Positions 15,667 to 23,657 of a stretch of DNA of 35,185 nt are shown here, in pieces (position 1 is the stretch's first letter; each line of letters opens with the position of its first letter). The notes under the pieces were generated by a model, which worked only from the letters and a program-made list of their open reading frames with translations, searched no databases and had not been told where the DNA came from. Where the stretch lies: the NCBI GenBank assembly GCA_003171335.1, contig PMYD01000068.1, forward strand, positions 1-35,185, in the 5' to 3' direction. Source of the stretch: Phycisphaerales bacterium. Its GTDB lineage: Bacteria; Planctomycetota; Phycisphaerae; SM23-33; FEN-1343. Made by a program: the position numbers and the translations under genes.

Positions 15667-18600
15667 CTACAGCCCGGGTCGATTTCGAATCTGGGCCAGC
15701 AGTTGGGCGGGGTCGCCGCTCTTGGTGAGATATGCGGCCGCCCCGGCGGCGAGCATGGCGGCGGCGCGGTCGGCCTCCTCGTACATGGACAGGCCGATGA
15801 TGCGAATCTCCGGCCAGTCGGCGTGGATGCGCCGCGTGGCCTCCAGCCCATCCAGCACGGGCATGCTGTAGTCCATCAGGATGATGTCGGGCCGCAAATG
15901 GCCGGCCAGATCGACGGCCTCCTGGCCGTTGGCGGCCTGGCCGACGACGACGATGTCATCCTGTTCGCCCAGCAGCGCCGCCAGACCCTGCCGCATCACG
16001 GCGTGGTCATCCGCCAGCATGACGCGGATCTGTCCCGGCGCGGCGGCGGGGGTGGCGGCGAAAGGTCTGCCGGGACTGACGGCCGGCGCCGCGGCCCCAA
16101 TGGCTGTGGCCGGCGCGGCGGCGCGGGCCGGGGCGGTGAGGATGAAGCGCGCGCCGGCCTGGGGGCTGCTCACAATCTCCAGCGTGCCGCCCAGCATGCC
16201 CAGCCGCTCGCGAATCGAGATCAGCCCAAACCCGCCGGCCATGTGGCTGGAGCGCTCCCACATCTCCTGCGGCTCAAAGCCCACGCCCGCATCGCTCACT
16301 TCCACGCGCAGCGTGTCGGGGCCGGAGGGCCGCATTTCCACGGTCGCCCGCGTTACGTGGGCGTGCTTGACGACGTTAAAGAGCAGCTCGCGGACGGACT
16401 GGAACAGCAGCACCTTGACGTCCTCGCGATCGGTGGCGACCTGCGGGTCGAGCTTCAATTCCACGTCCAGGCCGTGTTTTTCCTTCATCCAGCGCGCCAG
16501 CCACTCCAGGCCCGCCGCCAGACCGGCCTCGTGCAGGATGGGCGGGGAGAGTTCCACCGTCAGCGAGCGTGAGGCGATGATCGATTCATCCAGCAGGTCC
16601 CGGATCTGGTCGACGTTGGGCCGCTGCTCCTCCTCGACGCGCCTCGCCAGCACCTCCAGGCCGAACTTGGCCCCGACCAGGAGTTGCTGGAGGTGGTCGT
16701 GCAGCACCTGGGCCAGCCGGCGGCGCTCGCGCTGCTCGGCGAGCGTCAGTTCCGAGGTGAGCATGGCAAGCTGCTCGGCCCGGCGCTGCAGCTCCGCCGT
16801 GCGCTCGGCGACGCGCACTTCCAGCTCGTCATGGGCGCGGCGCAGGGCATCCTCGGTATTCTTGCGCTCGGTCACATCCGCGAACACCACGCCGAAGCGG
16901 CCCGGCTCGGTCTGGAACGCGTGGACCTCGAACCACTTGCCCAGCGCCCCGAACCACTCCTCAAAGTGGGCCGGCTCGCCGGTCAGGGCCACTTTCCCGT
17001 ACCGCTCGATCCACACCGGCTCGACGTGTCGGAACAGCTCCAACATAGTGTGCCCGACGACATCGGCCGCCTTGAGGCCGGTCTGGCGCTCGAAGGCCGG
17101 GTTCATGGCCAGATAGCGCAGGTCGCAGGGCGTGCCGTTTTCGTTGCAGATCATTTCATTGGCGGAGAAGCCCTCCGTCATCGTCTGGAACAACGTGCGA
17201 TAGCGCTGCTCGCTTTGGACCAGAGCCGCCTCGGCTCTCTTGCGCTCGGTGATGTCCTGCACCATGCCCAGGGAGCGGATGATCTTGCCCTGGGTGTCGC
17301 GCACGTGCCGGCAGCGCTCGTGCACGACGCGAATCTCGCCGGTGTCAGCGCGCACCACGCGGTGCTCCACCTCGTAGCTGTCGCGGTTCTCGCGCAGCGA
17401 GCCGGAGTACGCCTCATCCACCGCCGCACGATCCTCGGGATGCACGCGCTCCAGGAAGGCCTCGTACGTGGCGCTGAACTGCTGGGGCGTTAGGCCGAAG
17501 ATGCGGTACACCTCGTCGGACCAGGTCAGTCGGTTGGTCGTGAGGTCCAGTTCCCAGCTTCCCAGGTGGGCGATTTCCTGCGAGCGTTGCAGGCTGTCGT
17601 TGCTTGCGTGCAAAGCCTGTTCGACCCGCTTGCGGGTCAGGGCATCCCAGATGGCCGGCGTCAGCGTCTCCAGGGCGGACTGGTCTTCCGGCCGAAAACC
17701 GCCGGGGCGGTTGGCCATGGCCACCATGCCGACGGTCTTGCCCTCGCGGATGAACGGTACGCCCAGGAAGCTCGTCAATTGCGGATGGCCCGGGGGCACG
17801 CCGATGCTGTCGGGGTGGTTAGCCGGCTCGTTCACCAGCAGGCTCTTGCTGTCCACCACCACCCGGCCGTACAGCCCGTGAATGGGGAAGTTGCCCGGCG
17901 GGCGGCGGTGGCCGGTTTTGTCGTACATGGTGCAGACATCCCAGCCCGTTTCGCTGATGGCCAGGTCATGCAGGAAGCCGTCGGCGCCAACCTCGCCGAT
18001 AAAGCCGAACTGGCTGCCGGTGAGCGTGGCGGCAATGTTCAGGCACAGTTGACCAAGTCTTTCCACGGAGGGCGCCGACAGCGTCTCGTGCTGTAGGCGG
18101 CTGATGGCCACCAGCAGGGCCGTCCAGCGGCGGACCCGCTCCTCAGCATCCTTTCTGGCGGTGATGTCGAGGGCGTAGACATTGACGAAGCTGCCCAAGG
18201 GCTGGGGGGCGAAGGCGATGTAATAGGTGCGGTCGCCGCACACCTGTTCCACCTCGATTGACCGGTTCTCGCGGAGGGACGCCAGCGCTGGGGCTACCAA
18301 GCTCTCCTCGGTCGGTTGGCCGATATCGAGTTTCCAGCAGGCGCAGCGGTGGGCCGCCGGGTTGGCGTACAGCAAAACCCCATTGGCGTCCAGGCGCAGA
18401 ACGGGGTCGGGGTTCTCCTCCGGGAATCGCGCCAGCCAGTGGGCCCGCTGGGCGGATTTCTCCGCCAGCTCGCGGGCCTCGATGTGCTGGAGCGCCAGCG
18501 AGGCCACCGCCGCCAGTTGCCGCAGCAGGTTCTCATCCTCGCCGGTGAAGTCGCCGCCGTCGGCCTTGTCGCTGACCATGATGATGCCATTGGGCTTGCC

Positions 18601-21555
18601 CTCGACATCGACCAGGCGAGCGCCCATCAGCCCGCGCAGCGGCACGTGGCCCTCCGGCAGGCCCCACCAGTCCGAACGGGCGCGCAACTGGGCATCGCTC
18701 AGCCGGAGCGAATCGGCCTTCTGCATCAGGTCCAGGTATGCCCCGCCCTTGGCGATGCAGAACTCCTGGCCCGGCGGGCAGGCCGGCTGGCCGGCAGCAC
18801 GCGAGGCGGCGCCCACGCGGAACTGCCCGCTGATATAGCCGTGGCCGCAAGTGCTCAGATTGGCGCCGGTCAGTTCGCGGGCCGTGTCGGCGATGCGGGA
18901 AAGCACGCCCTCCACATCGCGAGCCGCCAGGACGCCCTGCGTGCCCCGCAGCAGCACGCGCATGCGGTCCAGGTGCCACTCGCGGACCCGCTCGGCGGCC
19001 TTGCGGTCGGAGAAATCCGTAAAGGTGATGACCACGCCTTCGATGCGGTCATCCTGGGTGCGATACGGGGTGATGCGGCGGAGATACCAACTTCCATCCT
19101 CGGCCTGGACCTCCGCGCCGGAGGGTCGCAGATCGGCCAGCACCTTGCCGGCATCGCCCAGCAGGTGGGGGTCCTCGAAGAGCCGGCGCACATCGGCAAT
19201 GGGCCTGTCCAGGTCCGTGCCGATCAGGCTGAACAACTGCGTCAGGGCCGGCGTGAAGCGGCGGATCTTCAAATCCCGGTCCAAAAACAGCGTGGCGATG
19301 TTGGTGCTGGAGAGCAGGTTGAGAATATCGTTGCTGGTGCTCTCCAGTTCCTCCACCTTCTCCTGCAGGCGAAGGTTGACGGCGTTGAGTTCCTCGTTGA
19401 GCGACTGAAGTTCCTCTTTGGAGGTCTCCATTTCCTCGTTGGCGGCTTGGAGTTCCTCGTTGGCGGCGGTGACCTCCTCGTTGGAGGCTTTCAGATGCTC
19501 GTTGGACTGCTCCAGTTGAGAGATGGCGCTGTTCAACTCATCCTTGGTGGTCTTGAGTTCCTCTTCCAGGCGCTCGACCTCGCCCGGCGCGCCCTCTTCC
19601 ACGGGCGCGGCCGCCGGGCGGCTAGGGCGTTGCTCCTCGAAGCTGACCAGCGCCAGCCCCTCGGCCTCGCGCGGGTAGCGCAGGGGCCAGAGGGTGATCT
19701 TGACGGCGACAGACCGCTTGCCGCGCTTCAGGCGCGCCACCGCCGAGACCTGGCGGAGGCTGCGGGCCAGGCCGGCGCTGAGCCGGCGCAGGTGGGCGCG
19801 CAGGCCCTCGCGGGCCATGTCGACGATGCTGCCGCGCTGCTCGCCCGGGTGAATGCGCAGGAAATCCTCGACCGCGCCATGTGTGTACAGGAGCTGGCCC
19901 TTACGGTCGATGATCACCGCCGCCGGGGCGAAATGGTCCAGCATGGCCTGCTGGGCGATGGTGGTCAGCGTCGGCCGCGGGGGCGGCAGCGGCACGCCGG
20001 CGAAGGGGGCTTTAGTAGGCTCAGTGGGCCGCAGCGGCATTTCCAGCTTGCGAGGGGAGATTCCGACGCGGCGGTAGATCCGCCACTTCTTGGACACCGT
20101 TTCGAACAGCTCGTCCTTTCCGTTGACCGTCTCGGCCGAGCCCAGGAAGAGGAAGCCGCCCTCGCGCAGGGCGAAGTGGAACATGGCCACGATCTTGCGC
20201 TGAAGGTCGTGGTCCAGATAAATCAGCAGGTTGCGGCAACTCACCAGGTCCAGCCGCGAGAAGGGCGGATCGGCCGTGAGGTCCTGCGGCGCGAAGACCA
20301 GCAGTTCGCGGAGCGGCTTGACCACCCGGTATTGCCCATCCTTGGGGGTGAAGAACCGCTGCCGGCGGGCGGGCGAAATCGGGGCCAGTTCCTCCCGCGA
20401 GAAGATGCCCGCGCGGGCCACTTCCAGGGCTTTCTCATCGGCGTCGGTGGCGAAGACCTGGATGGCCAGGGTCTTGCCGCTGCGCTGCACGGCCTCGGCC
20501 AGCAGGATGGCCAGGCTGTAGGCCTCCTTGCCCGTGGCGCAGGCCGGCGCCCAGACCCGCAGGGTCGAGCCGGGCAGCGCGTGGTCCACCAGCGGGGTAA
20601 TCACTTTGTTTTCCAGCACCGTCCAGGCTTCCGCCTGGCGGAAGAATTCCGTCACGCCGATCAGGAGATCCCGCCGCAACAGCCTGGCCTCATTGGCGTC
20701 GGCGCGAAGATGGCGGGCGTAATCGGCGTAGGTGTTCACCTGGAGCAGCCCCATCCGTCGGGCGATCCGCCGCACCAGTGTGGCCCGCTTGTACCCGCCA
20801 AAGTCGTGCCCGGTGACAGCGCGCACCGCGCGCAGCACGGCGGCGAGTTCCTGCTCCGAGCGGCGCTCTTCGCTTAACGCCAGGTGGCCCTGGGCCAGCT
20901 CGGCCAGCTTGGCGGGAATCTGCCCGGGCGGCAGAACAGCATCGACGGTCACGGCCGACATGGCCGAGCGCGGCATCTCGGGGAACTCGGCGGTGTCAGG
21001 ATCCTGCACGATGACCGTGCCGCCGGCGGCCTTGATTTCGGTCAGGCCCTGGGTGCCATCCAGCCCCGCCCCTGACAGCAGCACGCCCACGGCCCGCGCG
21101 CCCTGGTCGACGGCCAGGCAGCACATGAAGTGGTCGATCGGCTGGCGCAGCGGCCGGCAGTGGTCCCCCGGCGGGGCGGTCAGCACGCCGCCGGCCACCA
21201 CCAGCATGGCGCCGGGAGGCATGATGTGTATGCGGTCGCTCAGCACCGGCATGCCTTTGACGGCCTTGACGACCTCCAGGCTGGTGGATTGCTTAAGCAG
21301 CGAGCCCAGCAACTCGTGCCCCTCGGCCCCCGCGTGCTGGATCAGCACGAACGCCAGCCCCTTGCCCTGCGGTGCGTGGTTCAGGATTTCCTGGATCGGC
21401 GCCAGGCCGCCCGCGGAGGCCCCGATGCAGACAATCAACGCCGGCGGCGGCGCCGCCGCCGATGGTGCGGCCTTGCCTGCGCTGCGCCGGCGGCGGCTGG
21501 ATTTCTTCTTCTTATCTGTTGAGGAGACGCCGGACGAATTGCGTTTCCTGGCCAT
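15667..21555 (-). CDS. CheB-CheR-PAS/GAF hybrid histidine kinase with C-terminal receiver
   Basis: A 1962-residue signalling protein. Order: Lys/Arg-rich N-terminus (4-28); CheB methylesterase domain (about 39-230) with intact triad S47, H74, D166; CheR methyltransferase domain (about 235-510; SAM motif ATGKEAYS); PAS (about 530-640); long coiled coil (about 655-750); PAS (about 752-850); GAF (about 880-1040); PAS (about 1045-1130); GAF (about 1150-1310); two PAS (about 1328-1440 and 1450-1560); HisKA_3-type dimer domain with H1619 in the LHDHLQQ box; HATPase (about 1700-1800); NarL-like receiver (about 1842-1960) with D1895. There is no output helix-turn-helix. Start is ATG 21555, with GGAG six bases before it; a GTG 12 bases upstream is possible. 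No chemotaxis cluster lies nearby, so it probably serves a non-motility pathway. Confidence 0.95.
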   Translation of the reverse strand: MARKRNSSGVSSTDKKKKSSRRRRSAGKAAPSAAAPPPALIVCIGASAGGLAPIQEILNHAPQGKGLAFVLIQHAGAEGHELLGSLLKQSTSLEVVKAVKGMPVLSDRIHIMPPGAMLVVAGGVLTAPPGDHCRPLRQPIDHFMCCLAVDQGARAVGVLLSGAGLDGTQGLTEIKAAGGTVIVQDPDTAEFPEMPRSAMSAVTVDAVLPPGQIPAKLAELAQGHLALSEERRSEQELAAVLRAVRAVTGHDFGGYKRATLVRRIARRMGLLQVNTYADYARHLRADANEARLLRRDLLIGVTEFFRQAEAWTVLENKVITPLVDHALPGSTLRVWAPACATGKEAYSLAILLAEAVQRSGKTLAIQVFATDADEKALEVARAGIFSREELAPISPARRQRFFTPKDGQYRVVKPLRELLVFAPQDLTADPPFSRLDLVSCRNLLIYLDHDLQRKIVAMFHFALREGGFLFLGSAETVNGKDELFETVSKKWRIYRRVGISPRKLEMPLRPTEPTKAPFAGVPLPPPRPTLTTIAQQAMLDHFAPAAVIIDRKGQLLYTHGAVEDFLRIHPGEQRGSIVDMAREGLRAHLRRLSAGLARSLRQVSAVARLKRGKRSVAVKITLWPLRYPREAEGLALVSFEEQRPSRPAAAPVEEGAPGEVERLEEELKTTKDELNSAISQLEQSNEHLKASNEEVTAANEELQAANEEMETSKEELQSLNEELNAVNLRLQEKVEELESTSNDILNLLSSTNIATLFLDRDLKIRRFTPALTQLFSLIGTDLDRPIADVRRLFEDPHLLGDAGKVLADLRPSGAEVQAEDGSWYLRRITPYRTQDDRIEGVVITFTDFSDRKAAERVREWHLDRMRVLLRGTQGVLAARDVEGVLSRIADTARELTGANLSTCGHGYISGQFRVGAASRAAGQPACPPGQEFCIAKGGAYLDLMQKADSLRLSDAQLRARSDWWGLPEGHVPLRGLMGARLVDVEGKPNGIIMVSDKADGGDFTGEDENLLRQLAAVASLALQHIEARELAEKSAQRAHWLARFPEENPDPVLRLDANGVLLYANPAAHRCACWKLDIGQPTEESLVAPALASLRENRSIEVEQVCGDRTYYIAFAPQPLGSFVNVYALDITARKDAEERVRRWTALLVAISRLQHETLSAPSVERLGQLCLNIAATLTGSQFGFIGEVGADGFLHDLAISETGWDVCTMYDKTGHRRPPGNFPIHGLYGRVVVDSKSLLVNEPANHPDSIGVPPGHPQLTSFLGVPFIREGKTVGMVAMANRPGGFRPEDQSALETLTPAIWDALTRKRVEQALHASNDSLQRSQEIAHLGSWELDLTTNRLTWSDEVYRIFGLTPQQFSATYEAFLERVHPEDRAAVDEAYSGSLRENRDSYEVEHRVVRADTGEIRVVHERCRHVRDTQGKIIRSLGMVQDITERKRAEAALVQSEQRYRTLFQTMTEGFSANEMICNENGTPCDLRYLAMNPAFERQTGLKAADVVGHTMLELFRHVEPVWIERYGKVALTGEPAHFEEWFGALGKWFEVHAFQTEPGRFGVVFADVTERKNTEDALRRAHDELEVRVAERTAELQRRAEQLAMLTSELTLAEQRERRRLAQVLHDHLQQLLVGAKFGLEVLARRVEEEQRPNVDQIRDLLDESIIASRSLTVELSPPILHEAGLAAGLEWLARWMKEKHGLDVELKLDPQVATDREDVKVLLFQSVRELLFNVVKHAHVTRATVEMRPSGPDTLRVEVSDAGVGFEPQEMWERSSHMAGGFGLISIRERLGMLGGTLEIVSSPQAGARFILTAPARAAAPATAIGAAAPAVSPGRPFAATPAAAPGQIRVMLADDHAVMRQGLAALLGEQDDIVVVGQAANGQEAVDLAGHLRPDIILMDYSMPVLDGLEATRRIHADWPEIRIIGLSMYEEADRAAAMLAAGAAAYLTKSGDPAQLLAQIRNRPGL

Positions 21556-21720
21556 GCCCGACTCCACAATCGCGCCACGACTGACGGCGCGCCAATAACT
21601 TAGCTTCTGACTCGCGTCGAAGGGAAGACCATCTCGTTACCCCGGCCACGCCCGAAGGCACAGGCCGGGCACCGCTAGGATACCATAATCCCGTTACGGC
21701 GACGGATGGGGGCTGAACAT

Positions 21721-21857
21721 CAGGTGTGCGCCGCGCACACCTGGAACATCTCGATTCTCATCAACTGTGCGGTGCGCACAGTTGGAGTTTCTCGTATCAA
21801 CTGTCCATAATGGACAGTTGAGGGTTGCTTGTATCAACTGTCCGTAACGGACAGTTG
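21721..21857. repeat. array of four 23-nt palindromes (B-type hairpins)
   Basis: Four hairpins at 21721-21743, 21762-21784, 21798-21820 and 21835-21857. Each has 10-bp perfect arms and a 3-nt loop (the first can also pair one more base). Three start CAACTG and end CAGTTG; the first has CAGGTG and CACCTG instead, still pairing. The inner four bases of the arm differ in each (TGCG, TGCG, TCCA, TCCG for copies one to four), always with the matching complement. Linkers of 12-18 bases separate them. They resemble the B-type hairpins at 25120-25803. A CRISPR array is ruled out because the units differ and linkers are very short. Confidence 0.85.
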
Positions 21858-21870
21858 GAGTTCTCCTATT

Positions 21871-21916
21871 TTAAGTGTTACGGTCGTCGGCAAATGCTGA
21901 AGACTGTAACGCTTAA
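21871..21916. repeat. imperfect inverted repeat upstream of the AAA ATPase gene
   Basis: Arms 21871-21885 and 21902-21916 pair over 15 positions, 13 Watson-Crick and two that can wobble (G-T) on one strand, around a 16-base loop. The TTAAGCGTTAC-like core ends in TTAA at both outer edges. It lies 70 bases before the start of the ATPase gene and could be a leader hairpin or a dimer-protein operator. Confidence 0.55.
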
Positions 21917-21989
21917 CCCGCTCTGATTCCCCGGCCCGATTGATGGCAACCACCTTGCGGCCGCACGCCGATTGGAGGATGATTCCCGC

Positions 21990-23492
21990 ATGCCGGGTTT
22001 ACTGGAAGATCTCAAGCTGCTGATCCGCACGCGGCACGTGATTGTTACGCTGCAGACGCTGGAGGAGGCGTTCGCCATCCGGCTGATCCGCGAGGCGGCC
22101 CGCGACCTGGGTCGCGAGGCGATGGAGTGGTCCATCAGTGATGGGCTGCGGCGGGTCATCCCCACGCAGGCCGACGCGGTGGACAAGAGCACCTCGCTGG
22201 CCGAGGCCCTGCGCTTCATCCGCCAGGAGGAGGGGGCCAACATCTACGTGCTGAAGGATGCCCTGCGGTACGTCGGCGAGCCGGCCAACGAGCGGCTGCT
22301 GCGTGACCTGGGGGCCAGCCCCATCTACCAGACCAAGACCGTTTTCATGATTGATGCGGCCGGCGAATTGCCCACTTCGCTCCAGACCCTGGCCGTGCCG
22401 TATGACCTGGCGCTGCCGGATGAGCAGGAGATCCTCGACCTGGTCCGCGAGACGGCTCGGCAGATTGCCCGCTTCGAGCCGGTGGCCGGCGACCTGACCG
22501 GCCAGGACAAGGCGAAATTCCTGGCCAACCTCCGCGGCCTGACGCGCATGGAAATCGCCCAGGTGGTGGCCGATGCCATCTTGAAGGATGGCCGCCTGGA
22601 CAAGGATGCCGTCGGGCTGCCGATCGAGGTCAAGCAGCAGCGGCTGCGGCAGACGGGCGTGCTGGATTTCATTCCGCCGCCGGAGGTCACCCCGGCTATC
22701 GGCGGCATGGAGAACCTGCGCTCTTGGATGGCCAAGCGCGAAAACGCCTGGAGCCCAGAGGCCCGCCAATTCGGCCTGGAGCCGCCCAAGGGCATTCTCA
22801 TGCTGGGCGTGCAGGGCTGCGGCAAAAGCCTCATGGCCCGCTTCGTGGCCGCCCAGTGGAAGATGCCGCTGCTGCGCATGGATGTCGGCTCGCTGTATGA
22901 CAAGTACGTCGGCGAGACCGAGCGGCATTTGCGGATGGCCTTCAAATACGCCGCCGCCATGACGCCGTGCGTGCTGTGGATCGACGAGATCGAGAAGGCC
23001 TTCGCCTCGGCCGGCGCCGGCCTGGATGGCGCGCGCAGCGATGGCGGCCTGAGCCAGCGGATGTTCGGCATGCTGCTGACGTGGATGCAGGACCACAAGG
23101 AGCAGGTGTTCATCGTGGCCACGGCCAACGATGTGACCGCCATGCCGCCCGAGCTGATGCGCAAGGGCCGCTTCGACGAGGTCTTCTTCGTGGATCTGCC
23201 CGATGCCGGCTCGCGGCGGGATATCCTCACCATCCACCTGAAGAAGCGGCAGCGCGACCCGGCCCGCTTCGACCTGGACGGCCTGGTGGCCGCCTCGGAC
23301 GGCTTTTCCGGCGCGGAGCTCGAGCAGGCGGTCGTCTCGGGCATGTATTCCGCGTTCGCGGAGAAGCGCGATCTCTCCAGCGCGGACCTGCTGGCGGAAC
23401 TTCGCGCCACGCGGCCGCTCTCGGTGCTCATGGCCGAAAAAGTCCAGGAACTTCGCGACTGGGCCAAGGACCGTTGCGTGCCGGCGGATTAA
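21990..23492 (+). CDS. AAA+ ATPase, Ycf46-like
   Basis: 500-residue AAA+ ATPase most like the Ycf46 family of cyanobacteria and plastids, also found in many non-phototrophs. An N-terminal alpha/beta domain (about 1-190, starting LLEDLKLLIRTRHVIVTLQT) precedes the ATPase core: Walker A GVQGCGKS (273-280), Walker B VLWIDEIE (D332, E333), sensor-1 ATAND, and the arginine finger region RKGRFDE (391-397). A C-terminal helical lid with the FSGAELEQAV motif follows. In Ycf46 the N-terminal region is thought to regulate carbon-related processes in cyanobacteria; here the role is unknown. A GGAGG at 21974-21978 precedes the ATG by 11 bases. The gene stands alone between palindrome-rich spacers. Confidence 0.9.
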   Translation: MPGLLEDLKLLIRTRHVIVTLQTLEEAFAIRLIREAARDLGREAMEWSISDGLRRVIPTQADAVDKSTSLAEALRFIRQEEGANIYVLKDALRYVGEPANERLLRDLGASPIYQTKTVFMIDAAGELPTSLQTLAVPYDLALPDEQEILDLVRETARQIARFEPVAGDLTGQDKAKFLANLRGLTRMEIAQVVADAILKDGRLDKDAVGLPIEVKQQRLRQTGVLDFIPPPEVTPAIGGMENLRSWMAKRENAWSPEARQFGLEPPKGILMLGVQGCGKSLMARFVAAQWKMPLLRMDVGSLYDKYVGETERHLRMAFKYAAAMTPCVLWIDEIEKAFASAGAGLDGARSDGGLSQRMFGMLLTWMQDHKEQVFIVATANDVTAMPPELMRKGRFDEVFFVDLPDAGSRRDILTIHLKKRQRDPARFDLDGLVAASDGFSGAELEQAVVSGMYSAFAEKRDLSSADLLAELRATRPLSVLMAEKVQELRDWAKDRCVPAD

Positions 23493-23514
23493 GCGGCAGG
23501 ATGTGAATAAGTGG

Positions 23515-23626
23515 CATGGGCGTCTCGCCCATGAGTTCCACGGGCGTCTCGCCCGTGGTCAATAGGAGAAGAACTGCCGGAAGCACGGCCAAGATGGCCG
23601 TGCGACTCACGGGCGAGACGCCCGTG
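23515..23626. repeat. cluster of four short GC hairpins
   Basis: Hairpins at 23515-23533, 23538-23558, 23583-23603 and 23608-23626, with perfect 8-9 bp arms and 3-nt loops. The first two have TCT loops (CATGGGCG and CCACGGGCG arms), the last two have AGA loops, so the second pair is in the opposite orientation, as in a BIME-like (REP) pair. The arms are variants of one another (CACGGGCG, CATGGGCG, GCACGGCCA). Small in-frame peptides such as TGETPVP are by-products of such hairpins, not genes. They lie between the ATPase and hydrolase genes. Confidence 0.8.
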
Positions 23627-23657
23627 CCACGGGTTCCCAAATCAGAAAGGACATGTC

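Larger units (their letters stand above)
21556..21989. other. divergent intergenic region rich in palindromes
   Basis: Spacer of 434 bases between the minus-strand kinase gene and the plus-strand AAA ATPase gene. I see no coding sequence. It holds a hairpin (CCCGGCC 21641-21647 with GGCCGGG 21663-21669), four 23-base palindromes at 21721-21857 and one longer inverted repeat at 21871-21916, listed separately. Both genes must be driven from here, but I see no convincing -35/-10 pair on either strand. Confidence 0.7.

Noticed and set aside
15604-16572. Plus-strand open frame opposite the end of the kinase
   Set aside because: Overlaps the receiver and ATPase domains of the minus-strand gene; low-complexity protein with no family signature.
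18316-20877. Open reading frame of 853 codons on the plus strand opposite the CheB-CheR kinase
   Set aside because: The kinase frame carries all recognisable domains and a proper start. The plus-strand frame lacks any known motif and its openness follows from GC-rich third positions on the other strand.
21721-21857. CRISPR array
   Set aside because: Repeats are palindromes that differ in core sequence, linkers are 12-18 bases, and no cas gene is present.
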